From Acanthaster planci (taxonomy: Eukaryota > Echinodermata > Asteroidea > Valvatida > Acanthasteridae): a stretch of DNA of 64,000 nt. Below, one piece after another: positions 38,201-49,293 of the stretch; the first letter of the stretch is position 1, and every line of letters begins with the position of its first letter. Location of the stretch: assembly GCF_001949145.1 (NCBI RefSeq), contig NW_019091536.1, positions 868,060 through 932,059 on the forward strand, in the 5' to 3' direction. The position numbers and the translations under genes were made by a program. The notes beneath the pieces were generated by a model that saw nothing but the letters and a program-made list of their open reading frames with translations, was not told where the DNA came from and did no database searches.

Positions 38201-41200
38201 AAAATTTAAACGTTTGTAAAATCCTACTCTGATAGACAAAATTTCAGTAGACCTAAGACATAATGACGTCATGCTGTAAAAATAACGTTTAGAGTTTAAA
38301 CGCTTTTTAAACCCTTAAAAAAACACAGTTAAACTAGACACGTTTGCTTAAATGCGTTTAGGAACGTGTTTAAATGCTAAGCGCTTTTTCATGGTAAATG
38401 TTTAGCTTGTTGAAATCTGGTTAGCATTTAAACACATTCCTTATTTAAACATGTTTAAAAATGAACAAAAATAACTGCTTAAACTCTAAGCCACTTTTTA
38501 GAGTGATAGAAGCTAGGTGGGGATGAGATTCACCAAGCTCCGAAAAGAAAGTGAACATTTAAACAGTCATCATTATATGTCTTAGGCCGCGTCCGAAAAC
38601 TTGTGGCTGTGACCGGACATAACGCGTCAGCTCCTGACCCTAGAAACCACTGCAGAGCGGCCCAGTGATAGCCATTTTTAGTATGCATCGGTGGCTAGCC
38701 GCTGGATATCGCTAAATGTCCACTCTCATGCAGCCAAACAAGTCGGGACGATTTGTGTCGTTTATGTCCAAATGTGCATACAATGGGGAAACGAACGTTT
38801 GCATATTCTTAGCAACGGAGGGCAAATGGAATAATCACGCTGGAAAATGCTTTATTCACAACTGAGATGAACAATTGGAATTAAACTGAGTCTTCGCTTT
38901 GTACTTTTCCTTATGGTGCACGGTATCCTCAGCAAGATGTTGTGTGATATGAAAGTATCCCAACCTCTATGTAAAATGGCATTTTAAAAGACAATGGTGG
39001 TCAGTGATGCATACGCCCGGAAGAATAACAATTGTATTTGTTTAATTATTTATCGATTGTATTAACTGCTTTTCAGTATTAACCTTTTGAGGTAGGATTA
39101 CATTTTTTTTAAACATCCTATACACGCACACATAAACCTTTGACAGAAAACAGACAAATTTTTAGGAAACCATAGTGTACGAAGTATATCATACTGCACG
39201 AGTCTAATTTAAAACTACGGTTTATGGCTTTATACGTGTTTCTAAATCGCCTTAAGAAATTCTGTTAGAAAGACCGTGTTAAGAAAGCAAGGTTTAGAGA
39301 AATGTGATAAAGGTCATAATGACCAAAGAAACACGTACTACCACCCCTAAAGAATGGAATCAATTCCCAAATGGCATGGTTACTTTCCATTCTGACATGT
39401 CCTCTAATGAAAACCCCTAATGAGCGGAAACTGGTTTTCACTGGCTCCCGGCCCCGCCTGACATTGCCACAGCGCAGTAATAACTGCACTCCGTCGACCC
39501 ACAGCTTTCGCAGAAATTTAATTACTGGGATCACATGTTCTCGCGCGAGTCCACTTTCATGTAATGTTTGCGTGCGCAAATCACTGACGGGCAGTGAGCG
39601 CGACTTTGCTTTCCTGTACGTATACGCCCGATGCTTTCCGGCGAGGTGCTGGTTTGCGGCTAAACGGAATTGCTCGGTGCTTTCTAATTTGCGGGAATGG
39701 ATTAAGCGGATCTGAGTTCGGCACGTTTGCCTTCTTTGTTTAGGTGCCATCACAGAAATGTTTAGACCGCATGGTGCTGTGTAGGGAGACAGAGACTTGC
39801 TCCCTGGCGTTTATTATGATGGCACTGATTGAAAAGCTGGCAGGAGAGAGGGCGTTGTCATTAATCATGTGATCCACAACATGCACGTGACATCAATGAA
39901 GCGGGTCTCTTTCAAGTGCGCGGTCCGCATCTCATCAGTTTATGCATCTGCATACTCCTCGCTGAGGCTGCAGCGAACACTGAGAGGCACAGAATGCCTT
40001 GAGTGCAAGCAAGAGAAACAACGCGGGGTGGATAATTCTGGGGCAAAACACGGGTCTTTAAACGAATCTAGAAGGAATACACTCCAATATTTGCATTTCG
40101 AACCGTATCAAAGCCTCTTAAGTTTACAAAGCAAACAAAAGAATCCAAAAAGCGTTGTTTGTAATAATGTTAAATAACTGCATTTGAAAACGAGACAGAA
40201 CAGTTTACGAAAATACATCAGGGAAGTAGGAAACCCCTAAAGCCGTGTATATTTGAATATGTCTGCTTAACTCTGAATATTGTGTATGTGTTATTAGAGT
40301 TCCATATAAGGACACCACTAAGTTTCCTTTAAAATGTTACAACAGCCATCAGAAAGTGATAAAATGTCCAAAAATGTGAAATTTAGCTAAGCAAATTCTA
40401 AGGCATTTACTAAGAAAAACAGGTCTCATAGGTTTGTGCACAGGGGCATCAAGTGTTGTGGAACTCTTTCCTGTCATTTTCATGTCTTAAAATTAAATCA
40501 GCTAACTTAGCCAAATTTATCTTTAATTAAAAAACATAAAAATCAACGGAATGTATGGGTATACTGCAGCGACAGTTTTCTATAAGAGGTTATCATTCGT
40601 GTTGCAAATGACGGGTATGTAGAACATTCGCCGGCAATGACCAACAGATGTAGAGAGAATTTGATTATATGATACCGTCTACCGTGTGGGGTGGATTTCA
40701 TAAAATTCAACAGAAATGGTGTCACAGGTCACATTTCGCATCTAGCGTTACTTAAGGGCATGCTATCTCATAGTGTCTGCGACACTGACACAAACTAAGG
40801 CGCGATACGCGATTTGTTCCCACTGAGTATCGGGTTTAAGCGTTTCAACGCAAGTTAATTATCTAAAGGGGGCACGGGTAATTTTTATGTCACTCTGAAT
40901 GCATAATTGAATTTCGTGAATGTGCATCTTTTGTTAAGGCACAGAGTAAGATTAACTTTAGTATTCGTATGCGCTAATGTCCGTTATTGACAACGGATCG
41001 TGATTTGAAGGTTCGAGTGAGTGAGTCCGAATGGTGCCCGCAAAATAATACCTTTAACTGTTGACTGAAATGTTTAATAAATGCGATGATCAATTAGTCT
41101 CCAGCCTTGGGCTTAAAGATCGAGACTTTACGATATATATTTTCACCGACAGGTTTCCAATGGGACAGTCCTGGGTATAATTGAACCACATCTTTACTCT

Positions 41201-44200
41201 CTTTTGTTTCAAGCTCGGACAAGGCCGTCCTTGAGCGGTGTGAATGCAATTGCTCATCACACGACGCATCGATCTGCCCGCAGATTAGGCCCTAAAGCCC
41301 TGTGTAACTTGGCACTAACCCTAAATTACATCGTGTGTTACAACGCACGTCCGATGTATCTGTCCACACCTTCGCGCTTGATAGGTGTCGTTCTCTTCAC
41401 CTCTAATGAACAACACGGGGATGTGAATTGGACACAGACGATATTTACCACGAGGATACAATTAGTGCTTGGCAAATACCCAGGCATGGTCTAAATCAGT
41501 GTCCATTTAACAAATTACAACCCATCAATGCGCACCTTGCCAAAATTAGTATGTATCATAATACAGAAGCTAATTGTGGAGATATTCCTGTACGTAGAAG
41601 ACACAATTATACAGTATATAGAATGAAAGTTTACAAATCTAAGAGTCAAGCCTAATGCAGCTCTAACAAGTCTGTCTGCAACTGATTTGAATTTCGGATC
41701 TGATCGAGTTGGTGAGATGTACTTGTTAAGTAGATTACCCGGTGGTTGTGAATGCGCTGAGCTACCCGTGGCACTCATCGACATCAACCTCAATTAAAAA
41801 AGCATTTGATTACTATTTCAATTCCAAGAATCAACCACTGCTGGCTAAATTTGTTAACATCTTATCATCGGATATCTATGTAAAAGTGCACTCTAAAATC
41901 TGTGCTCAGCAATTAAATGCGATCTTGCTGTCACTTTGTCAACATGTTTAGATGCTAAAACTGTGGTTCCCAAATCCTACACATCAATGTCAAATTGATT
42001 TGGTTCCCAATGTCAAATTAATATCATCCATGCAAACGGGGAACACTTCAAGCATTTAAATCTGTCTACGATCCGATAGCGTAAGTGTTTCAGATCAGTC
42101 TAACGGCTTAAATAACACAGTTTTTGCAGTGTTGGCTGCATCTTTCGGACTTAAACTTTTCGTTCTACACACAAATTCATAAAATTCACACGACAGCTAT
42201 AGAAATGAACATGACAGCGTTGAAAAAATCATTACAGCCGTCATGGATGTTCCACTTACATTATAATACTCCCCGCGTCTCCGATATATTGCACCCAGCT
42301 GTGTTTCTTTTTTTTTTCATTATTTGAGGATTTATGGCGTCTATACTTTGTACAATTATTTTTTTTTACGTTATCAGCTAGGGAATGTAAGTGCGTAAGA
42401 CTGGAAAGATTATATCCTTATGGATAACTGCCATATCTGTGTCTACATAAAGAATGCCAGACTCAGTGCAGGAATTATTGATACATGTTCATGTATACTA
42501 CAGGATTATGTAAAGGCTGTCTGGATGTGAGGGATTGCGATATACAGCTCCTGCTAATTATGTATAGACCGGACATTAATTCGTGCTGAGTGATGACCAT
42601 CAGAATCCCCCCTCGTGGGCTTACATCCTGCAGGGCCAACATTTGGTTCATCTTTGTCGGTGCTCAACATGGAATTGTGGCTTAAAACAGTACATGAAAC
42701 CAAGACACGCAGTACAGCCCGCAGTTTAAGACTATTCATGAGTAGGATATCTTTAATCGAAAGCAAAGTGATCCCCGTAATTGCTTTTCAGCAATTTAAG
42801 ATGTGTGAAATGATTAAAAAAAAATCTCAAAGTGAAGTCAAACCTTTGTCTCCAACGGTGAAAAAAAACTCAATCAGGTTGCTCAATCGAACGTGGCCAC
42901 CTCGTGAATGAAGCCCCTGGATCAAACATTTCGCATCTTGTTTTGCTAGTCATAAGATATCTGTCATAAAGTACAGGGTTTGGTATTTATTTAGTAACGA
43001 GAAGACGTGTTAACCTGGCTCAAGCATCAATACAGTTCATTTCTTGCAACGTCAGGTGTATGCTGCATCTGTTTCGTAACCATTTCGTTGCATTGTTTAG
43101 CCGGGGGTTAGAGGGAGCTTTGCTTAATTGGTCCAACCATGCACATCGGTGTCTGGCAGAAGAAGCAATTCTTGGCCCAAAGCCTTTCCACTCTAAAATT
43201 CCTCACACGATGGTGCCTTGGAAAAAATATCAGCTAACGAATGTTTGAAAAAAACTCCCTCGGCCGCATGCTTCAGATTCCAGTGAACCTCGCTTCGCCC
43301 TGATCACGGAATTTTGAGATGGTTTCACTTTCGGCTAGCTCGTCTTCCTTATCGCGGTCGATTAATTCGAAGCGACATTATATCATTCTGAGTCTGCTTT
43401 ATGGCCCAGACAAGCATTTTATTTTGAACATTGAAGGACGCACGGTAGGGATGACTTTGACGGAACATGCAAGTGATGCGCAGCTTGCGGTTTGTTATGT
43501 TAAAGCTGCACACACCTGACTTAACATCCGGTTGGAGAAAAACATAATGAACAGTATCAGGCAGCGTCGGCTCGGCATTTTACAATACACACGCCCATAT
43601 TATGATCGATGACTGGCGCTTTGAAGCAAAAATCCAAGTATTTGCCAGGTGCAGATGAACGAGCTCTGTGAGCTTTGATAGAACAAAACAGAAATGTGTT
43701 TTTTGCAATGGACGTGTGAAATAATAATTCTTTAATTCGATGGGTTATTGTAACAACAGAATTTCCCAAGACCGATACCAATTCAGGGTACATGTATGTG
43801 ATTTTCAAAACTTGAGTGTCGGCGGAAAAATACAGCAGTAGATTAAACAGCGTTACCTAAGATCGCATATTACAATGTCACATCGGCCAATACCCTTGCT
43901 TTGAAATATAATATATATACCAGTACGTTCCACTGTCAAAACTTCTATCCTTTAACTTGTGATTCCAATTAGTGATTCAGATCCCTTATAACAAGCAGTA
44001 TTTGGGCCGCTCTTGGAATTTCTCATATACATGTAAATATTGGAAGTTCTGTATTTACATTAAATCCAAATCAAAGATCATCACGTACAATGGTTAATTT
44101 ATCACAGTGAGATTAACTCCATACCTCCTCCCTGCCATCATCTGACCTCTGAGTTCATACCCAGAACTGCCCATGTTTTAAAAAAGGCAAAAATGTTTTC

Positions 44201-47200
44201 ACCTGTGTGATGTTGAAAACTCAAAACGTTGTTGTTGTTACATTCCGTTACGATCGAATCGTTTTGTTTGTTTCTCCCCTTATTTTAACCTTTAAAATAT
44301 CACGAATTTCAGACACTGAACTCAATGCAAATATTACTGGGACCCCTCGGGATTTGGCTTGTACTTTTTTCCACTGCATCGCAGTTGGTTTCACCATAGA
44401 GCTACAACCCAGCTCTATGGTTTCACACACGTCACATCTATCCATTTAGAAGTCGCGACTTTCAGCCGTTAACTGCAGTGTCATTAATCACCATTTAATT
44501 CTAGTGTTACAAACTAATGACTCTGACTGTGACGTAGAATTACAGGCTAATACAATCCATGGATCCTATTTGCTCAAAATATATTGATTTTTTTTCACAG
44601 GAAAGATAAAATGGGATGCTTTCTGCAAAGATGAATCACTAATTTTACAAACACTCATCGGCAGAGCTGTATCTTCTTTTTTTTTCACTGTCCCGCGTCA
44701 ACGTTGCATCGCCAATCTTTACTACGATTCATTTTTTTCTCCCAGTATTTCATGACCAGATATCTGGAGCTATTATGGAGTCTTAAATTTAGATCAGGGC
44801 CACTGCCTCCGGGGTTTCGTAATATAATTAACCAACTGGGAGATCGCGAGGGAACTCCTGTCCCTTAATGTGGCGAGAACATTATCATAGTGGATCCTTG
44901 GAGAGCATGCACCATCCCATAGCAGCATGCGCTATTCGATTATTGCACCTAAGCTCTATCGACCCCAAGAAATTCCCTCTCTTCTCACTTTTGTGACGTA
45001 AAACGTTTTCTATATAAAGAAGGAAGGACTTAGTTATCAGAGTGTTTTGACAGTGAATTACATTTCATTATCGTCGAGATCCATCCAGCAATCAGCTCAT
45101 CATTGCGGGTTTTCCACGTCACATACTTTGTACTTCAGGGTGTGTTCATATCTACTGACGTAAAGATCGGGCACAATTAAAGACTGTGTATTAGCGCTGT
45201 TTATAAGCTTAAAATTGACAGTCCCGTCTCCAAGATGTTCTGTGGCATTCGTGATTTAGTGATTCCAGGTACTTTATCAATTGGCGCATAAGTATGGGCG
45301 CAAATCTAATTTTCGGACAGTTATTGTTACTGTCCGAAAATTACTCAAAACCCAGAAGTATGCTAGTTCAAGCATGGGACGCAGATGACTTGACAGACGA
45401 CATCAGCTAAGCTGCCCCACGGCAGGAAATGGAAACGGGGAACGAGGCCTCAAGGGGTTAAAGTTTAAGACGGAGGTGCACAGCGAGACTTGATCAGCGC
45501 TTCCGTTAAGTTTGGCGACGGGGGAGAAAATAAAACCTCGTCCTGGCTGACGTGTAGGCCCACGTGACCGTGGTGCCACCATCAGGAAAGCGAGCGGTGG
45601 TGCATGAAGAACCCCATGCCTCTCCGTAGATGTGACAAACTGGTGTCAGATCAGAAAAAAAAAACCCACCCGGACAGGTCTTGCAGGGAAAAGTACACGG
45701 AGTTTACCACCGCGTCTGGCTGATTAATCTTACCGCGTACACGCGCCCAATTACTGTTTCACCTAATCGGGCTGGCCTCCCCAATGACGGACGACAAACT
45801 AACCAGCTGTCAACATGAACTTGATAGAGCGTCGGATTTCATCAAGCGATGGTGATTCCACACGACGGCTGTTTGGTGTTAAAAGTGGTGATTAACATAA
45901 AATGAGACAAAACGCGAATATTATATGGCGATTGACAAACGATATTAAAAACATCATGTCAAAATAATGATACTCTTTTATCTTCCATTCTATGCACCAA
46001 TTTTTCAAAAAAGATATTGCCTGGACAAGTCGAGAAAAAATTGACACTTTTAGGAATTACTGAGAAATCTAACTTCTGCTATCCCTGGTTAATCTTTACA
46101 TTACCTTGTGATTTAATATTTTCACCGTCTTATGTGAACCAGGCAGCTACTACGGGGCTGTTTAGTCTTAGATAAAGTCACACTGAACGAATGAGTACAA
46201 ATAATCAATGAGGCTAGCTGCTGCATCCTAATAGTGGTGCATAACACGGTACAGTAATCCAAATGCGCATAGGTAGATTCTAATCCCGGAACTTGATAGG
46301 CAATTAACAATTAGCGTGCTGCAAAATTGAACAATGAGATTTCTCAATTGTGTTCAGATTACAATCATAATCAGAGAACTTGGACCTATTTGTATGCTTT
46401 TTGGTAATATGTGAAGTGCGTTGTCATCTATTCTTTGGTTCCACAGAAATAGCTGGTAGTTCCACTGCTCTCATCGACCGATAAACGTACGTGTGGGTTT
46501 ATGCTTCGATGATTCACAAGTACAAGACATGTGTACTTTGTTCACTGAATAGCTAAATGGCTGATTGTCAGTGATATCGTATTTGACATATTTCTACTGC
46601 ATTCATTCATTCAATTTACAGACTCTTTCGATTCAGATATATGTTGATAAGCCACTTGATACCATACTCAATTACGACCACACTATCACAGTCAGCGAAT
46701 AGAAATGCTCCCTCGATTGTATTGGTGAAATTCCTGGGATAAGACTGATGACATATCCACATAATTCAACCCCTGTGAACATTGTGGAGTATACAGGAAT
46801 AACTCAGGCATTATATCATTTCCCTCAGATCTCGGTACAATAGTTTAAATGCTTCAAATTGACCAAATTCCCGAAAGCATCCACGAACTCGTTCCTATAT
46901 AACCCCGTTTTGTACTGTCCATGCGGGAAAATAATCATCTAACCAAATGGAAAATCATTCTTGTCAAAAGGAACTTTGCTGGCATCTTTGATGGTTATCC
47001 AGGGTGGATCCTGGAATTTGTTTCCAGCGGAAGGGTCCAGCCCGTCAGATTTATTTTTATATCTAATTGTTGCAGACTATATTGTTAATGATTTTCCTTC
47101 ATTCATATGGTATGATGCCGTCTTTTCATTTCATTAAATAACAAAGTTTTAAATACATCAACTGTTATTTGTCCATTTTACGTTTTTGTTGGGGGGGGGG

Positions 47201-49293
47201 CAGAGCAGTTGGGCCCAAAGTCACTCCCTGGATTCACGCCTGTTATTCACTATTTACGCTTTCTTCATTTTTTAACAGATCTGGCTTCTTTAATTTCGTT
47301 GACCTCCAATCAAAAAAATCACTACTGACGACAGTAAAAAATAACAATAAGGCATAGACATGGGTGGAACCTGTTTAACTTATTAAAGTGACATGAGATC
47401 TATTTCTGGTTAGTATTAAACCATGCGTTGCGCAATCTTAGTCCAATGTTAAAACCAAGCGATTGTTGTAAACTGTGACGCAGAAACACAAAGTTGAATA
47501 GGAAAATATCTACATTTGGGTGGTGTGTCAACAGGCCATGCCTCTCATTTCAATGTCATGGTTTGATGGTCCGCGACGTAAATACTTTCAAATGCAGCCA
47601 GTTGCCATAAGCCTATCTCTACGTTATCCAATGTAAGAATGCACTTCTGGTACGTTAATTGCGGTACCAATGGCACACGGCGAGCAGTAGCGCTCTACAT
47701 CAAACGAAAATTAGGCTGCAGTCTGTCTTAAGTGGTGCTTGATTGTTATTTCATTGAATCCAGATGTCATTATTAAACTGGAGTAATGCCGTGTCATTAA
47801 CCTGACGACACAATATTTTGCGACGCAGCAACAGGGTAAAAATAAACCAAGTATTAATCCCCTCACTGATCAAACCGGTGTCTAAAATTTGACTCCATCC
47901 CTGTCGTGTTCGCGTACGATGTACAGCATTGAAAAAGACTGTATTAACATCTATGCGTACAGAATCATAAAGGCAGCCTGGCTTTCATTACGCTTCAGAT
48001 ATCTTTTTGCACAGCCTGAAAATATTTGTCATCGGGATACATGAGTTTTCAATGAAATTGATTGACCCTCACGCTATGGGCCTCGAGTTGGACAAAGAGA
48101 GGGTGCTATTTTCTGCTGAGCAACGGAGGTTCCTTTGGTCGGAACTGAACTTTGCAGGTTCACGAACGATTGGGAAATGCATGCATCATAGTTGCTGTGC
48201 TACCAACAAATTGAACGTGACCTACGCGGCTCTTTTCAACAGATGAGGGGGGGTGCTTCTGCTAGAGGTTATAATATTAGGAGTTTCGATTTAAACAACA
48301 TAGGGTTTTGCAGCCAATTTTAGCTGTTAAGGAAAAATGGTTTGAAACAAGTAATCAAATAAAGCTACAAAAATATAAGGCAGTGTCTTAATATTTTAAT
48401 GAATGGCTATAAAATGGAAGACCCAATAAGAGTATTCTTAAAGCAATTCCAAACAACTTGAAATTCTGATATTTTAAAAGACTTCAACTTAGGTATAGTG
48501 ATAGTTAAAAGCAGATGTTCCTGTCTATTTCAAAACCAACGCTGTTTTAAAAGCATTATACCCCGAGCATTGGCAAGTTTATGATGTCATCTCTCTGACG
48601 TCAACAGGAAACCATCTTGAGAAATTGAAATTGATACACAAGCCAAAGAGTTAAAAATTCATCTTATCTTTTCCTGATAGAAATCTGTAAAGTGCTTGAG
48701 TAAGTCAAATATTTTGGCAACTGTTTGATTCATATGTCTTGAAAAATGTTTAAATTAGAACTACGAATTAAAATTGCCAATGAGTGCTGGAGATTACCAA
48801 TATATTCTTTTCGCGACAATCTTTATTAAAATGATTTACATCTGTAATGGTTTCTTGATAGCCTATCGATACCCTGACTCTCCACAACACATGGATCAAG
48901 TTATTTTACCCAAGTTTTACATTGAAAGTAACCATTATTTCAATGTTATATTATATTCAGAGATTTCATAATATGAATGATTTAGTGTGTCGAAAAGTAA
49001 CAAATGAAGATCTTTGGTAAACAGAAACTTTGCAAAGTTCGGTCAATTCACAACATGAAAAAATCTCCACGATATTCCATATGTAGTAAAATTATCAGTG
49101 GCGTTACAGAGTTAAAAATTGGTCAAATATCAAACAGGATCCAGTTCTTATCTTACAACTTCCCAAATTCTTTTCCATGATTTCACCTAAAAACCCTCTT
49201 CTGTGAAAGTGGATTTCCCTTACCTTGCGCAAAGATGGAAAACATTACGTGTAGTAGCACCGCCAGTGGTGCACAAAACGATATAGCATCCAT
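26066..49293 (-). CDS. Gene 2: neuronal-type nicotinic acetylcholine receptor alpha subunit (alpha2/3/4/6-like), complete (gene-level entry)
   Basis: A ligand-binding subunit of an acetylcholine-gated cation channel. Six exons join in phase to 1506 bp, that is 501 residues plus TAG. In order: signal peptide (residues 1-23), N-glycosylation sequon in RPVRNNTE, loop D Trp (exon 4), loop A Tyr (LYN), Cys-loop C155-C169, loop B Trp 176, vicinal C220-C221 after Tyr 218, M1 about 240-261, M2 about 268-289 with Glu at -1' and 20', M3 about 303-325, a long cytoplasmic loop, and M4 about 462-485. Exon lengths 140, 45 and 110 bp and a single large exon (994 bp) from the Cys-loop to the cytoplasmic loop are the six-exon plan of vertebrate CHRNA2-6/CHRNB2-4. 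Sequence around loop C and the pore is closest, from memory, to alpha3-like subunits. Intron 1 is about 18.2 kb. Confidence 0.96.
26213..27340 (-). other. nAChR gene 2, intron 5
   Basis: This 1.1-kb intron runs (minus strand) from AGG|GTAGGT to TTTGCAG. It contains a tRNA-derived SINE (about 26970-27216), and otherwise nothing recognisable. Confidence 0.85.
26970..27216 (-). mobile_element. tRNA-derived SINE
   Basis: On the minus strand a pol III promoter is evident: A box TGGCTTAGTGG (27200-27210) and B box GGTTCAATTCC (27159-27169), spaced as in a tRNA. A non-tRNA body follows (TGGGTTTTCAATCCCACCTG, GTGGTTGTCAGAGACTCCC). The head is diverged from a functional tRNA. The 3' boundary is uncertain. 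It lies in intron 5 of gene 2 in the same orientation. Confidence 0.75.
27341..28334 (-). CDS. nAChR gene 2, exon 5 (Cys-loop to cytoplasmic loop, 994 bp)
   Basis: One large exon, phase 2 to phase 0. It holds [20 protein letters not shown], the Cys-loop ([15 protein letters not shown]), [14 protein letters not shown], and [13 protein letters not shown] with the vicinal cysteines at 28037-28042. Then come M1 ([20 protein letters not shown]), [20 protein letters not shown] (M2), [10 protein letters not shown]3, [10 protein letters not shown], and a charged cytoplasmic loop ending [14 protein letters not shown]. The pore keeps Glu at -1', Leu at 9', Val at 13' and Glu at 20'. Acceptor CAATCTGTAG, donor AGG|GTAGGT. 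Confidence 0.97.
28335..29518 (-). other. nAChR gene 2, intron 4
   Basis: A 1.2-kb intron. Around 28820-29060 it carries a degenerate periodic repeat; the rest is unremarkable. Confidence 0.85.
28820..29060. repeat. Degenerate periodic GGTG / AATTCAACACC repeat
   Basis: Variants of CACATGGTGGGAATTCAACA, ACGGTGTCTATTTAACACC, CACGTTGACACC and AATCAACACCACACGTCGTG recur at intervals of about 25-40 bp. The alternating GTG...CAC words make each unit partly self-complementary. A similar pattern occurs at about 62205-62340. Confidence 0.45.
29519..29628 (-). CDS. nAChR gene 2, exon 4 (110 bp; loops D, E, A)
   Basis: It encodes [20 protein letters not shown] and [12 protein letters not shown], with the loop D Trp and loop A Tyr. 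Exactly 110 bp, phase 0-2, as in vertebrate exon 4. Acceptor TTTTGCACAG, donor CAACAA|GTAAGT. Confidence 0.96.
29629..30166 (-). other. nAChR gene 2, intron 3
   Basis: A 538-bp AT-rich intron with consensus ends; nothing else seen in it. Confidence 0.85.
30167..30211 (-). CDS. nAChR gene 2, exon 3 (45 bp)
   Basis: It encodes [15 protein letters not shown], almost the family consensus for this invariant 45-bp exon, phase 0-0. Acceptor CAACTGCAG, donor CAG|GTTCGT (a weaker donor than the others of this gene). Confidence 0.96.
30212..30876 (-). other. nAChR gene 2, intron 2
   Basis: A 665-bp intron between GTAAGT and CTGCAG; nothing recognisable in it. Confidence 0.85.
30877..31016 (-). CDS. 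nAChR gene 2, exon 2 (140 bp; mature N-terminus)
   Basis: It encodes [20 protein letters not shown], then [10 protein letters not shown] with an N-glycosylation sequon, and [28 protein letters not shown] is the N-terminus of vertebrate neuronal alpha2/3/4/6 subunits. The 140-bp length and phase 1-0 match the vertebrate exon 2. Acceptor CCTATTCCCAG, donor GACGTA|GTAAGT. Confidence 0.96.
33855..34217. repeat. ~360-bp foldback element
   Basis: The left arm (about 33855-33988) and the right arm (about 34088-34217) are long imperfect inverted repeats. Shared blocks include CCTTTTGCGAGTTAAA, ATAAAATCTGGTACAC, ACTAAAGACA, CTATACCTCGT and ATTCGGGGCAAGCTTTT. The ~100-nt loop contains a further inverted pair (TTCCTTTGTGCCC / GGAACAAAGGA). 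No coding capacity. Confidence 0.8.
38274..38506. repeat. MITE family 1, copy B (diverged)
   Basis: It starts CTGTAAAAATAACGTTTAGAG and ends CTCTAAGCCACTTTTTAGAG; the ends are imperfect inverted repeats. Internal GTTTAGGAACGTGTTT, AAGCGCTTTTTC and CACATTCCTTATTTAAAC blocks resemble copies A and C but with many substitutions and rearrangements. Confidence 0.55.
44393..44421. repeat. Short perfect hairpin
   Basis: The 11-bp arms ACCATAGAGCT / AGCTCTATGGT have a 7-nt loop. It is isolated in intron 1 of gene 2, with no function evident. Confidence 0.5.
45307..45343. repeat. Perfect 15-bp hairpin
   Basis: TAATTTTCGGACAGT and its exact reverse complement ACTGTCCGAAAATTA are separated by 7 nt. It is isolated in intron 1 of gene 2. 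It could be a small transposon relic or a structured RNA element; the sequence alone cannot decide. Confidence 0.55.
49224..49293 (-). CDS. nAChR gene 2, exon 1 (signal peptide)
   Basis: The 70-bp coding part begins at ATG (49291-49293) and encodes [20 protein letters not shown] then FAQ, a hydrophobic signal peptide. It ends in phase 1 (CAA G|GTAAGG), exactly as vertebrate nAChR exon 1 does, and joins in frame to exon 2. The sequence upstream on the minus strand is the 5' UTR or promoter; no clear TATA box was found there. Confidence 0.9.

Larger units (their letters stand above)
31017..49223 (-). other. nAChR gene 2, intron 1 (18.2 kb)
   Basis: A very long first intron. Recognisable contents are a foldback element (33855-34217), MITE family 1 copy B (38274-38506) and two short perfect hairpins (44393-44421, 45307-45343). 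Open frames up to 162 codons on both strands (for example 37650-38117 and 39265-39753) lack any family motif or coding-like composition, so I do not call a nested gene. Regulatory elements are expected in such an intron but I could not identify any. Confidence 0.7.

Noticed and set aside
39265-39753. 162-codon minus-strand open frame
   Set aside because: No family resemblance, and a plus-strand open frame of similar quality overlaps it.
44998-45060. TGACGTAA followed by CTATATAAAG, a promoter-like arrangement
   Set aside because: No downstream coding exon or transcript evidence; TATA-like words are common in this AT-rich DNA.
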